Assembly (NCBI RefSeq): GCF_017873395.1
Contig: NZ_JAGGKC010000014.1
Location: 1 to 64,000 of the forward strand
Direction of reading: 5' to 3'
Length of the DNA: 64,000 nucleotides
From: Youngiibacter multivorans
GTDB lineage: Bacteria; Bacillota; Clostridia; Clostridiales; Clostridiaceae
Positions within the stretch are counted from its first letter, which is position 1, and each line of letters begins with the position of its first letter. Position numbers and translations under genes: made by a program. Positions 7,856-16,412 of the stretch are shown here, piece by piece. The notes under the pieces are model-generated. The model did not search any database and was not told the origin of the DNA. It was given only the letters and a program-made list of their open reading frames with translations.

Positions 7856-9516
7856 TGGAAAGAGATTTTACTTTTTTGGACAAATTGCAAAGGGGCATGT
7901 ATTTCGACAAAAAGTCATACTCTGACACTGACCTGAATTCATTTGATGAAGTGAAGGCATATTTACCCGAACCAATCCTTCCGGGCAGGGAGGAATGGAC
8001 TGCCTGCTATTGGTATGCTTTAAAGGTTCTTTTCACAAATCAACACGTACCGACAAAAGAAAGCGGGTATGTCAGCAATTTTGTGGATGCGGCCTTCAAT
8101 GAGAATATATTCCTATGGGATACTGCCTTCATGACAATGTTCTGCAACCTTCTGCACCCTTATGTCCCGGGAATTCGTTCGCTGGACAATTTCTATACAA
8201 GGCAGTTCGATGATGGCGAAATTCCCAGGGAAATGGTCAGAGATACTGGAAAGGATTTTCTGGTCTGGGTTAACGGCTATGACAAGCCGCTCTACTCATA
8301 TTTCCATAACCATTACGGCCACAGAAGGCTGAAGGGGCAGGCACCCGTACCCTATGAGGAGATGTACAAACCGGATATGGGAAGGGAAATAGAGAAGAAC
8401 CCATACCTGACTTTGGATAACCTCAACCATCCCATTCTGGCTTGGGCCGAGTGGGAGAGCTACTGTCATACTAAGAATGCATCAAGGCTTGAGCTTGTTC
8501 TTGAACCCCTGTACAGGTATTATTCTGCTTTGAAGTATCATCTTATGCATGCAAACGGACTTTATGTCACTGACTGGGCCAGCATGGATAATTCTCCAAG
8601 GAACAAATACCTTGGACTTGCAATAGACACAAGCTGTGAAATGGTCCTGTTTGCCAGGAACCTCCTGGATATCATGGATGTACTTGAAAAGAACGGGCTA
8701 AAGGATTCTGATGAACCAAGGAGATCTGAGCTTAAAGAAGACATCAGGGGACTTTCGGGCCGCATAAACAGCCTTATGTGGAATGATGAGGATGGGTTCT
8801 ATTATGACCTGACATTTGATGGCAGGCAGACAGGCATGAAGACGATCGCGGCATATTGGTCTCTGGTATCAGGAGTGGCCGACCAAAGGCAGGCGAGACT
8901 CCTTGCAGAATGGCTGAATGACAGGGATACCTTCAACCGGCCGCATCGTGTTCCCGTACTTGCTGCAAATGAGGAAGGATATGACCCTGAAGGAGGCTAT
9001 TGGAAAGGCTCAGTATGGGCTCCTACAAATACAATGGTGGTGCTTGGACTTGAAAAGAACGGATACTTTGACCTTGCAAGGGAAATCGGAATAAATCACC
9101 TTGATGCGGTATCCAGGGTCTTCTCGAATACCGGAACAATTTGGGAGAACTATCCTGCTGATTCCATAACCAGCGGCAACTCAGACAAGAAGGATTTTGT
9201 GGGCTGGTCAGGAATGGGACCAATATTGTTCCTGTTAAGGTACGGAATTGGGCTTAGGACCGATATCGAGAGAGATCTGCTCATATGGGATATCAGTAGT
9301 GATATGTTAAAGGACGGTTTTGCAGGCTGTAAGAATTACTGGTTCTTTGGAATAACAGCTGACTTTATGGCACAAATGGATGATAACAAGCTTAATATTG
9401 AGGTCAAGACATCGCAGCCCTTTGAACTTGAAGTAATATTCAAAGGAATTAAGCAGCGATACCTTGTGGATGGCAGACTTGAAGTTACCATTGGTGAAGA
9501 AAATGAGCAGTTATGA
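7855..9516 (+). CDS. GH63-like (alpha/alpha)6 glycoside hydrolase, mannosyl/glucosylglycerate hydrolase-like
   Basis: About 553 residues with the GH63/trehalase-like barrel look: WDTAFMTMFC near the start, DWASMDNSPRN, GYWKGSVWAPTNTMV and IWENYPAD. Candidate catalytic residues are Asp near 240 (DWASMD) and Glu near 431 (WENYPAD), by analogy with bacterial mannosylglycerate and glucosylglycerate hydrolases. No signal peptide. The ATG at 7855 overlaps the previous stop (TGATG); an ATG at 7852 sits too close to GGAGG. It could release glucose or mannose from glycerate or another aglycone inside the cell. E. coli ycj has a kojibiose phosphorylase instead. Confidence 0.72.
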   Translation: MERDFTFLDKLQRGMYFDKKSYSDTDLNSFDEVKAYLPEPILPGREEWTACYWYALKVLFTNQHVPTKESGYVSNFVDAAFNENIFLWDTAFMTMFCNLLHPYVPGIRSLDNFYTRQFDDGEIPREMVRDTGKDFLVWVNGYDKPLYSYFHNHYGHRRLKGQAPVPYEEMYKPDMGREIEKNPYLTLDNLNHPILAWAEWESYCHTKNASRLELVLEPLYRYYSALKYHLMHANGLYVTDWASMDNSPRNKYLGLAIDTSCEMVLFARNLLDIMDVLEKNGLKDSDEPRRSELKEDIRGLSGRINSLMWNDEDGFYYDLTFDGRQTGMKTIAAYWSLVSGVADQRQARLLAEWLNDRDTFNRPHRVPVLAANEEGYDPEGGYWKGSVWAPTNTMVVLGLEKNGYFDLAREIGINHLDAVSRVFSNTGTIWENYPADSITSGNSDKKDFVGWSGMGPILFLLRYGIGLRTDIERDLLIWDISSDMLKDGFAGCKNYWFFGITADFMAQMDDNKLNIEVKTSQPFELEVIFKGIKQRYLVDGRLEVTIGEENEQL

Positions 9517-11263
9517 CAGGTATCCCAGAACAACCGTGGATTATAAAGGCGAAGCAGCCTATAAGGGATATGAAGAGATAGCTGAGGTCCTGAGGGAACG
9601 TTCAAGGTCCCTGCTTGAGACCAGGGAAAGGGTGGTAGTTGCTATCGACTGCTATCCAGGTATGATATATGAGGAGCTGGAACAGGAACTGACAAAAAGG
9701 CTGGATCCAAGCCTATCCATTTTCTCTGACGAGGAAATCTTCCAGAGCGAGGAATCGATAACTTCAAGGATAGTGGGAAGGATAACAGACGACAGGGTGT
9801 TCGGACAGATGTGCCTGGAAACATACGAGGACCTGATTGATGAGGAAAAGCTCAGGTCTGCTGCTATATTGGCAGATACCACAAAGGGACTTGTCATTGT
9901 TTACGGAGCTGCAGCAAACATACTCGTGAAGCCAGATATATATGTATACGCGGACCTTGCCAGATGGGAGATACAGGGTCGGTTAAGGAGAAATGAGATA
10001 GGAAGCTGGAAGAGCTCGATCTGGTTTGATGACATACTTCAGAAGTACAAGTGGGGTTACTTCTTCGAATGGAGGGTAGCTGACAGGCATAAGAAAAGAC
10101 ATTTTGAAGATTTTGATTTCGTGCTTGATACGAATAAGAAAGGCAGCCCGGTTATGATCACCGGAGATGCATTCAGGTACGGGCTGTCAAAGCTCGCATC
10201 AGGACCGTTCAGGCTGGTTCCTTTCTTTGACCCCGGTGTGTGGGGCGGGCAATGGATGAAGAAGGTGTGCGGACTTGATGAAGGTGAGATAAACTATGCA
10301 TGGTGCTTTGACTGTGTGCCGGAGGAGAATTCGATCCTCCTGGATTTCGGAGGGACTACAATTGAGCTTCCTGCTATGGACCTGGTACTCTATGAGCCCG
10401 TAAGGCTTTTGGGTGAAAGGGTCGTGGCAAGGTTCGGGGCTGAGTTTCCGATAAGGTTTGACTTTCTTGACACAATGGACGGCCAGAATCTTAGCCTGCA
10501 GGTACACCCTACAGTGGAGTATATTCAGGAGAAATTCGGAATGCACTATACCCAGGAGGAGTCTTACTACATCCTGGATGCATATGAGGACAGGGAACCA
10601 CTGGTCTACCTTGGGTTGAATACAGGGACCAGGAAGGAGGAATTCTTCAGGGAACTGGAGAAGGCACAGGGTGAAGGTGCGAATTTCCTGGCCGAAAGGT
10701 TTGCTAACACAATTAAGGTCAGGAAGCATGACCATCTTCTGATACCCCCGGGAACGGTCCACTGTTCCGGCAGGGATACTATGGTCCTTGAAATTTCATC
10801 GACTCCATTCATATTTACCTTTAAGCTGTGGGACTGGGGAAGACTGGGAACCGATGGCAAGCCAAGACCTATAAACATCAGCCACGGCAAAGAGGTCGTG
10901 AAGATCGAGAGGGATACAGAATGGGTTGAAAAGAATCTCATAAACAGGGTAACTGTGCTTTGTGAGGAGGAAGGGTGGAGAAGTGAAAGGACAGGACTCC
11001 ATGAACTTCAGTTCATTGAAACAGTCAGGGACTGGTTCAACAGGCCTGTCGCCCATAATACTGAGGGCAGTGTGAATGTTCTAAACCTTGTTGAGGGAGA
11101 AGAGGCTATTGTAGAGTCACCTGATGGAAGCTTTGAGCCACTCATTGTCCATTATGCGGAGACATTCGTAATACCTGAAGCCGCAGGTGAATATATCATA
11201 AGACCTCATGGTGCCTCTGAAGGGAAGGAAATCACAACCATAAAGGCGAGGGTCAGGATATGA
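9503..11263 (+). CDS. mannose-6-phosphate isomerase-like protein fused to a degenerate kinase-like domain
   Basis: About 586 residues. The C-terminal part (from about 230) is a class I phosphomannose isomerase-like cupin: metal-ligand candidates are Gln333 and His335 (SLQVHP), a Glu in EESYYILDA and His420 (PPGTVHCSG). The N-terminal 200 residues resemble a uridine-kinase type P-loop fold that has lost its P-loop: AIDCYPGM near residue 47 stands where GxxGxGKS is expected, and VYADLARWEIQGRLRRN resembles the kinase lid region. Start ATG 9503 overlaps the upstream gene by 14 bp; a TTG farther upstream lacks a ribosome site. It probably isomerises a sugar freed by the neighbouring enzymes; the N-terminal role is unknown. 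Confidence 0.7.
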   Translation: MSSYDRYPRTTVDYKGEAAYKGYEEIAEVLRERSRSLLETRERVVVAIDCYPGMIYEELEQELTKRLDPSLSIFSDEEIFQSEESITSRIVGRITDDRVFGQMCLETYEDLIDEEKLRSAAILADTTKGLVIVYGAAANILVKPDIYVYADLARWEIQGRLRRNEIGSWKSSIWFDDILQKYKWGYFFEWRVADRHKKRHFEDFDFVLDTNKKGSPVMITGDAFRYGLSKLASGPFRLVPFFDPGVWGGQWMKKVCGLDEGEINYAWCFDCVPEENSILLDFGGTTIELPAMDLVLYEPVRLLGERVVARFGAEFPIRFDFLDTMDGQNLSLQVHPTVEYIQEKFGMHYTQEESYYILDAYEDREPLVYLGLNTGTRKEEFFRELEKAQGEGANFLAERFANTIKVRKHDHLLIPPGTVHCSGRDTMVLEISSTPFIFTFKLWDWGRLGTDGKPRPINISHGKEVVKIERDTEWVEKNLINRVTVLCEEEGWRSERTGLHELQFIETVRDWFNRPVAHNTEGSVNVLNLVEGEEAIVESPDGSFEPLIVHYAETFVIPEAAGEYIIRPHGASEGKEITTIKARVRI

Positions 11264-12186
11264 GAGCTGTTGTGGACCTTGGAGGTACAATTATAAAGGT
11301 TGGTTTAGTCAATGACGGAGTCCTTTCGAAGCTTGTACCGATCGATACGGAAGCCGGGGCAGGGATACGAAAGAACCTGGATAGGGCTGCAGGGCTCATA
11401 AGGACAGAATATACAGGCAAGATCGAGCTTATGGGCATTGCTGTGCCAGGAATCGTGGACATTGAGAAAAGGACAATAACTTCAGCAAATGCCAAGTATG
11501 CAGATGCTGTGGGTTTCGACTTTCAGAAGTGGTGCCTTGATGAATTCGGCTGTCCCCTTGTAATGGACAATGATGCTAATGCAGCGCTTATCGGTGAAGC
11601 TTCAAGAGGATGCGCCAAGGGGGAAGACAATGTGGTCATGATGATCCTTGGCACGGGAATAGGGACAGCTGCAATAATGAACGGCAGACCGATCAGAGGA
11701 AAGCACTTTCAGGCAGGAATACTTGGAGGTCATTTTGTTGCTGATATCAATGGGGAAGAGTGCACATGCGGCGGAAGAGGATGCCTTGAAACAATTGCAG
11801 GCTCCAGGGAACTCGGAAGGTCAGTTTCAAGGATCGAAGGATACTCAGGGAGCAAGCTTTCAAAACTGGATCATATTGGAATGAAGGAAATAATTGATTG
11901 CATGATTTATGGGGATAGCTTCAGCAGAATAGCCTTTGAAATGGTCATTGATGCATACTCCGCTGGAATAACGAACCTTGTGCATGCCTACGACCCTGAA
12001 GCAATAGTGCTAAGCGGTGGGGTGATGAAGGGCAAGGACCATATACTTCCCGCGATAATCAGAGGGGTACAGGGAAGAGCGTGGACACCATGGGGAAACC
12101 TTAGGTTTCTTGTGGCAGACGACCCTGACAGCTCGGTACTTTTGGGGCTGCAGACCCTTATGGAGGAATGGAAGGATGGATCTTAG
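11260..12186 (+). CDS. ROK family sugar kinase
   Basis: A 308-residue cytoplasmic kinase of the ROK family, which includes glucokinases and fructokinases. The N-terminal phosphate loop VVDLGGTIIKVGLV, the catalytic base region MDNDANAALIGEA, the second loop ILGTGIGTAAI and the zinc site CTCGGRGCLE are all present, so it should be active. It has no N-terminal helix-turn-helix and so is an enzyme rather than a regulator. Its ATG overlaps the preceding stop (ATGA). It would phosphorylate the free hexose released by the hydrolases of this operon. Confidence 0.88.
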   Translation: MRAVVDLGGTIIKVGLVNDGVLSKLVPIDTEAGAGIRKNLDRAAGLIRTEYTGKIELMGIAVPGIVDIEKRTITSANAKYADAVGFDFQKWCLDEFGCPLVMDNDANAALIGEASRGCAKGEDNVVMMILGTGIGTAAIMNGRPIRGKHFQAGILGGHFVADINGEECTCGGRGCLETIAGSRELGRSVSRIEGYSGSKLSKLDHIGMKEIIDCMIYGDSFSRIAFEMVIDAYSAGITNLVHAYDPEAIVLSGGVMKGKDHILPAIIRGVQGRAWTPWGNLRFLVADDPDSSVLLGLQTLMEEWKDGS

Positions 12187-12817
12187 AGGATTGAAGCTTG
12201 CGATATACGGCGACAGCCTGTCTACCGGTACTCATGGTGAAGGGGGCTATGAGGAAAAGCTGAAGGGATCCCTTTGCCTTTCTGAGATTTATAACTTTGC
12301 TGTGGGTTCAAGCTCACTTTCTAAGGGTTCAGCAGGATGCATGGCCGATTTGCTGGAGGAAGGAAGGCTGCCTGAAGAGGCTGATATCATCCTCATTTGG
12401 CATGGGAGCAATGACTGGTATTGGAGTGTTCCTCTGGGAACCATGGATGACAAAAAGCCCGATACCTTCAACGGGGCAATCAGCTTTGTCATTGACAGGC
12501 TTCGAATGAACTTTCCGAAAGCTATAATAATATGGGTGACTCCAATATTCCGTATGGAGAAGCCTGACGGAATAGAAACAGCAGGTGATGCCTTCAGGAC
12601 ATTAAACAAGAACGGAAGCACCCTGCTTGATTACACTGAAACGATACAGAGAGCAAGCCTCATTCATGGATTTCCGCTCATAGACATGCGAAGGCTGTCG
12701 GGGATCCATTTGTACAATTCAGATTACTATCTCGAGGACGGTGTGCATCCGAACAGAAACGGATATGAGCTGATTCACCGCATCCTTGATGCCGAGTTGA
12801 GGAAATCAATATTCTAA
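12176..12817 (+). CDS. SGNH/GDSL-type hydrolase
   Basis: A 213-residue serine hydrolase. Block I is IYGDSLSTG (nucleophile Ser near residue 14), the Asn block appears as IWHGSNDWYW, and block V is DGVHPNRNGY with the catalytic Asp and His. Start ATG 12176 is preceded by GGAGG with 9 bases of spacing and overlaps the kinase gene by 11 bp. There is no signal peptide, so it acts inside the cell, probably removing acyl groups from imported sugars. The ester substrate is unknown. Confidence 0.8.
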   Translation: MDLRGLKLAIYGDSLSTGTHGEGGYEEKLKGSLCLSEIYNFAVGSSSLSKGSAGCMADLLEEGRLPEEADIILIWHGSNDWYWSVPLGTMDDKKPDTFNGAISFVIDRLRMNFPKAIIIWVTPIFRMEKPDGIETAGDAFRTLNKNGSTLLDYTETIQRASLIHGFPLIDMRRLSGIHLYNSDYYLEDGVHPNRNGYELIHRILDAELRKSIF

Positions 12818-12835
12818 TGTGAAGCTGGTGTAAAA

Positions 12836-14524
12836 ATGCAGAAGAAGATAGTTTATGCAGATGATTTCGTAAAGGACAGGATGCATGCAGCATTCGGAAT
12901 ACAGGCTGCAATTGACCACGCCAGGAGCATTCAGGCAGATGAGATAAGGTTTGGCGAAGGAACCTATCAGCTTGATGAATGGCGGACCATTGAAACATAT
13001 TCCATTGCCCATGATGACGGATGCGGAGATATCCATGTGAAGGATGTTCACCTGCTCCTGGAAGGTATGGATGGGATCGCGCTCAAGGGCTCATGTCTTG
13101 AGGATGGGAGTCCGGGAACCATACTGGCAGGCTCAAATAGCCTTATCCCGGATACACTGCTTCCCTCGATACTCTGGGTAACCGGGTCAAGAAATATCAC
13201 TATCCGAAACCTCGCGTTTATACGGAATCCTGAAACCGCAAGCTCAGGAAGGATTGTGTCAGTTCATGGATCAGTCGTGACAGTTGAGGTCTTTGAAGGC
13301 CTGCCTTGTAATGATGGGATGGGAGCATACTGCATGAACAGGTTCGATCTTTCGGACAGAAGCCTGCAGGGAGCCAGTCTTACATTTGGATTCGGATTTG
13401 ACAGGAGATTCAGGAAAACCGGGGAAAGGATACTGACACTCGAAGATGACAATCTTGCTGCAATCCTTAGGGTGGGTGATGGAGTATCCTGGCATCAGAC
13501 AGGCAAAACCGACTTTCAGCTGTTTTTCGGAGACTGTGAAAATATCAGGATGGATAATGTGAGGATATTCAATTCGAATAGTTTTGCAATTCTTACTGAA
13601 CATTGCAGGAACATAAGGGCTAACAGGCTTGTCCTGAAACCAAGAAAAGGTCAGCTTTTCACTGGCTCCAGGGATGGATGGAAGATATACAGGTGCAGCG
13701 GGAAGATCATACTTGATGAATGCCACTTTGAAGGAGTACGGATGGACGGGCAGAATGTCCACAGCAACTTCATGGTCGTTGAGACGATCCTATACTCCAG
13801 AAGCATGCTGTGTTCATGCAAATATGCTCCTATACCGCTTGAAGCTGGTTCTGAAATGGAATTCCATGATGGTACTCGAATCGTTCAGAACAGGATTGAA
13901 AGTTGGCGGATCATCGGAAGGAATCCTGTGGTTCATGTGAGAAGAGACTCGGAAACAGCTGGAGCGGTGGTTCCTGGGGCATCCAACTACATCACCATGT
14001 ATGAGGTGTCGTTTGAAGATGAGTTTGAAGCATTCGTATCAAAGGGAACACTTATGACGCCGTTGTGCTGGGAACCGGAAGCATATATCTGCAGGAACAC
14101 TGTTTTTAAAAACATTGCAGGTGCAGGTCAGCTCCTGAGATGCAAGGATGTACTTATTGAAGGGTGCAGCTATGAAAATATGTTGAATGCAGGGATCCTT
14201 ATGGGTGCGGAACTGGATACTCATAGCGAGGGCGGACACGCAATAAATATTGTCATAAAGGGATGCAGATTCGATAATTGCGGCTTCAAGCCAAGATATG
14301 GAAGATTCGGAGGAGCATGCATAGCTATAAAATCCCAGGGCTTCAATGACCCACACAACAGGAATGTAGTGATTGAAGGCAACTTGTTCAGAAACAGCAG
14401 CATTGCTGTTGAGGTAAGAGACGCATCAGATGTGATCATTCGGTCAAATAGCTATGAGGAAATTATTGAGAGATATGTCATAGACAGTGCCACAACTTCT
14501 GACATCAGGATTTCAGATTGTTGA
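12836..14524 (+). CDS. intracellular right-handed parallel beta-helix protein, GH110-like
   Basis: A 562-residue protein with many beta-helix rungs (SRNITIRNLAF; CENIRMDNVRI; CRNIRANRLVL; NVVIEGNLFRNSS). The segment ECHFEGVRMDGQNVHSNFMVV resembles the active-site region of GH110 alpha-galactosidases, which carry Asp residues next to a NVHG motif, so an alpha-galactosidase or related glycosidase is possible; a polysaccharide lyase or epimerase-like role is not excluded. Unlike most beta-helix glycosidases it has no signal peptide. It is 18 bp after the SGNH gene and 28 bp before the dehydrogenase gene, so it belongs to the operon. Confidence 0.62.
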   Translation: MQKKIVYADDFVKDRMHAAFGIQAAIDHARSIQADEIRFGEGTYQLDEWRTIETYSIAHDDGCGDIHVKDVHLLLEGMDGIALKGSCLEDGSPGTILAGSNSLIPDTLLPSILWVTGSRNITIRNLAFIRNPETASSGRIVSVHGSVVTVEVFEGLPCNDGMGAYCMNRFDLSDRSLQGASLTFGFGFDRRFRKTGERILTLEDDNLAAILRVGDGVSWHQTGKTDFQLFFGDCENIRMDNVRIFNSNSFAILTEHCRNIRANRLVLKPRKGQLFTGSRDGWKIYRCSGKIILDECHFEGVRMDGQNVHSNFMVVETILYSRSMLCSCKYAPIPLEAGSEMEFHDGTRIVQNRIESWRIIGRNPVVHVRRDSETAGAVVPGASNYITMYEVSFEDEFEAFVSKGTLMTPLCWEPEAYICRNTVFKNIAGAGQLLRCKDVLIEGCSYENMLNAGILMGAELDTHSEGGHAINIVIKGCRFDNCGFKPRYGRFGGACIAIKSQGFNDPHNRNVVIEGNLFRNSSIAVEVRDASDVIIRSNSYEEIIERYVIDSATTSDIRISDC

Positions 14525-14552
14525 ACATATGTAGGGTATAAGGAGCGGGATC

Positions 14553-15620
14553 ATGAGGAAACTGATATGTACAGCGCCAGGTAATGCAGAGCTGGCAGAA
14601 TATGACGACAGGCCGATAAAGCCTAATGAAGTGAAGGTAAGGGTTGAGTTCGCATCACCGAAGCATGGCACTGAAATAGCGGATTTCAGGGGCACTACCC
14701 CATTCATAGATGGGAAATATGATCCAGAGTGGCAAATCTTCAAGACCAGGGATCAGGATGAGCCAAGGGGACTGGAATACGGGGATCTGCCTCTTGGAAA
14801 CATGTTTGTCGGTATGATCGTAGAAGCAGGCGAAAATGTCACTGACTACAGGGTCGGGGACAGGGTATGCTCCTACGGATCCATAAGGGAAACTCAGATA
14901 GTAAACGCTGTGGACAACTATAAGCTCAGGAAGATGAAGGCTGATGACTCCGAAAGGAACGCAGTATGCTATGACCCTGCGCAGTTCGCCCTGGGAGGCA
15001 TAAGGGATGCAAATGTAAGGGCTGGCGACAATGTAGCTGTCATTGGCCTTGGAGCAATAGGTCAGATTGCAGTCCAGCTTGCAGCGAAGGCAGGTGCAGC
15101 AAATGTGATAGCCATCGACCCAATTCTAAAAAGACGTGAAATCGCGCTAAAGCACGGAGCTCATTTTGTAATGGACCCTACAGCATGCGATGCCGGACTT
15201 GAGATAAAGAGACTCACGGGAAAGGCAGGGGCTGATTCGATAATTGAAACCAGCGGAAGTGTGCATGCACTGCAAAGTTCGCTGAGAGGATTAGCTTATG
15301 GCGGTACTATTGCATATGTCGCATTCGCAAAGCCATTCCCGGCAGGGCTATGGCTCGGACAGGAAGCCCACTTCAACTATGGAAAGATCATATTTTCCAG
15401 GGCAGGCAGCGAACCTAATCCTGAGTACCCAAGATGGTCCAGAAAAAGGATAGAGGACGTATGCTGGGAACTGCTGATGAACGGATATCTTGATTGTGAA
15501 GACATAATCGATCCGATTGTGGAATTCGAGGATTGTGCTGAAGGCTTCAAAAAGTATGTGGACCTTGAGCCGGACCTGAGTATAAAGATCGGAATAGCTT
15601 TCAGGAGGGACAAGATATGA
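14553..15620 (+). CDS. ycjQ: zinc-type dehydrogenase, YcjQ homologue (3-keto-D-guloside reductase)
   Basis: A 355-residue medium-chain dehydrogenase. The nucleotide-binding motif is VIGLGAIGQIAVQ. Long stretches agree with what I remember of E. coli YcjQ: SPKHGTEIADFRG, AVCYDPAQFALGGIRDANVR, SEPNPEYPRWSRKRIE and NGYLDCEDIIDP. YcjQ reduces 3-keto-D-gulosides with NAD(H) and zinc as one step of the guloside-glucoside conversion. The gene is followed with a 4-bp ATGA overlap by the YcjR homologue and then YcjS, the same order as in E. coli. Substrate detail is inferred from the E. coli enzymes. Confidence 0.88.
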   Translation: MRKLICTAPGNAELAEYDDRPIKPNEVKVRVEFASPKHGTEIADFRGTTPFIDGKYDPEWQIFKTRDQDEPRGLEYGDLPLGNMFVGMIVEAGENVTDYRVGDRVCSYGSIRETQIVNAVDNYKLRKMKADDSERNAVCYDPAQFALGGIRDANVRAGDNVAVIGLGAIGQIAVQLAAKAGAANVIAIDPILKRREIALKHGAHFVMDPTACDAGLEIKRLTGKAGADSIIETSGSVHALQSSLRGLAYGGTIAYVAFAKPFPAGLWLGQEAHFNYGKIIFSRAGSEPNPEYPRWSRKRIEDVCWELLMNGYLDCEDIIDPIVEFEDCAEGFKKYVDLEPDLSIKIGIAFRRDKI

Positions 15621-16408
15621 GGCTTGGTACACAGGACAAGGATTTCTTCCCGAAAGGACTGACTGAAAAGTTCATTCATATCAAAAGGATGGGCTTTGAC
15701 TGTTTCGAGATCGACGGCAAGGTGCTCTCAGAAAATACCATTGAGGTGAAGGAAGCAATAATGGCTTCAGGACTTCCAATCGTATCAGCATGCGGTGGAT
15801 ACAGAGGATGGATCGGGGACTTCATCGAAGAGAGAAGACTAAATGCCATTGAAGACCTTAAGGGGATCATAAGGGCTCTTGCGGAAGTAGGGGGTAAGTG
15901 CGTTGTTGTCCCCGCTGCCTGGGGGATGTTCACCTACAGGCTTCCGCCGATGGTATCCCCAAGAAGCCAGGAAGGTGATCGTAAGACGATACTTGATTCT
16001 CTTAAGGAGCTTGATCCGGTTGCAAAGGAGTGCGGGATAACAATCTGCCTTGAACCACTTAACAGATATCAGGACCACATGCTGAACACATTGAAGGATG
16101 CAAGCGATGTGATAGAAGCAGGAGGATTTGAAGCAGTAAAGATAACAGCCGACTTTTACCATATGGCTATCGAAGAGGATGATATGAGAAAATCCCTTGA
16201 AAAATACAGCAAATACATCGGACATGTCCACATTGCCGAGAACCATAGATATCAGCCTGGAACAGGTTCAATGGATTTCGATATTCTCTTGGGGACTTTG
16301 AAGGATATCGGATATGATGGAGCGGTTGTGTACGAATGCAGGGTGAGAGGCGAGGATCCGGAAAGGGCTTACAGGGAATCGGTTGAATATATGAGAAGAT
16401 TCATCTGA
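15617..16408 (+). CDS. ycjR: sugar epimerase, YcjR homologue (3-keto-glucoside C4 epimerase)
   Basis: A 263-residue TIM-barrel protein of the xylose isomerase-like family. Metal-ligand residues are visible in ICLEPLNRYQDH, ITADFYHMAIEE, GHVHIAENHRYQPG and VYECRVRG. Motifs such as ACGGYRGWIGDFIEERRLN and VVPAAWGMFTYRLPPM match E. coli YcjR closely. YcjR epimerises C4 of 3-keto-D-glucosides to 3-keto-D-gulosides using Mn or a similar metal. Translation is coupled to ycjQ by an ATGA overlap. Assignment to the family is firm; the exact glycoside is not known. Confidence 0.88.
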   Translation: MRLGTQDKDFFPKGLTEKFIHIKRMGFDCFEIDGKVLSENTIEVKEAIMASGLPIVSACGGYRGWIGDFIEERRLNAIEDLKGIIRALAEVGGKCVVVPAAWGMFTYRLPPMVSPRSQEGDRKTILDSLKELDPVAKECGITICLEPLNRYQDHMLNTLKDASDVIEAGGFEAVKITADFYHMAIEEDDMRKSLEKYSKYIGHVHIAENHRYQPGTGSMDFDILLGTLKDIGYDGAVVYECRVRGEDPERAYRESVEYMRRFI

Positions 16409-16412
16409 TGGA

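Noticed and set aside
10199..10762. 187-codon open frame antisense to the PMI-like gene
   Set aside because: Shadow of a clearly coding plus-strand gene; no domain and no start signals.
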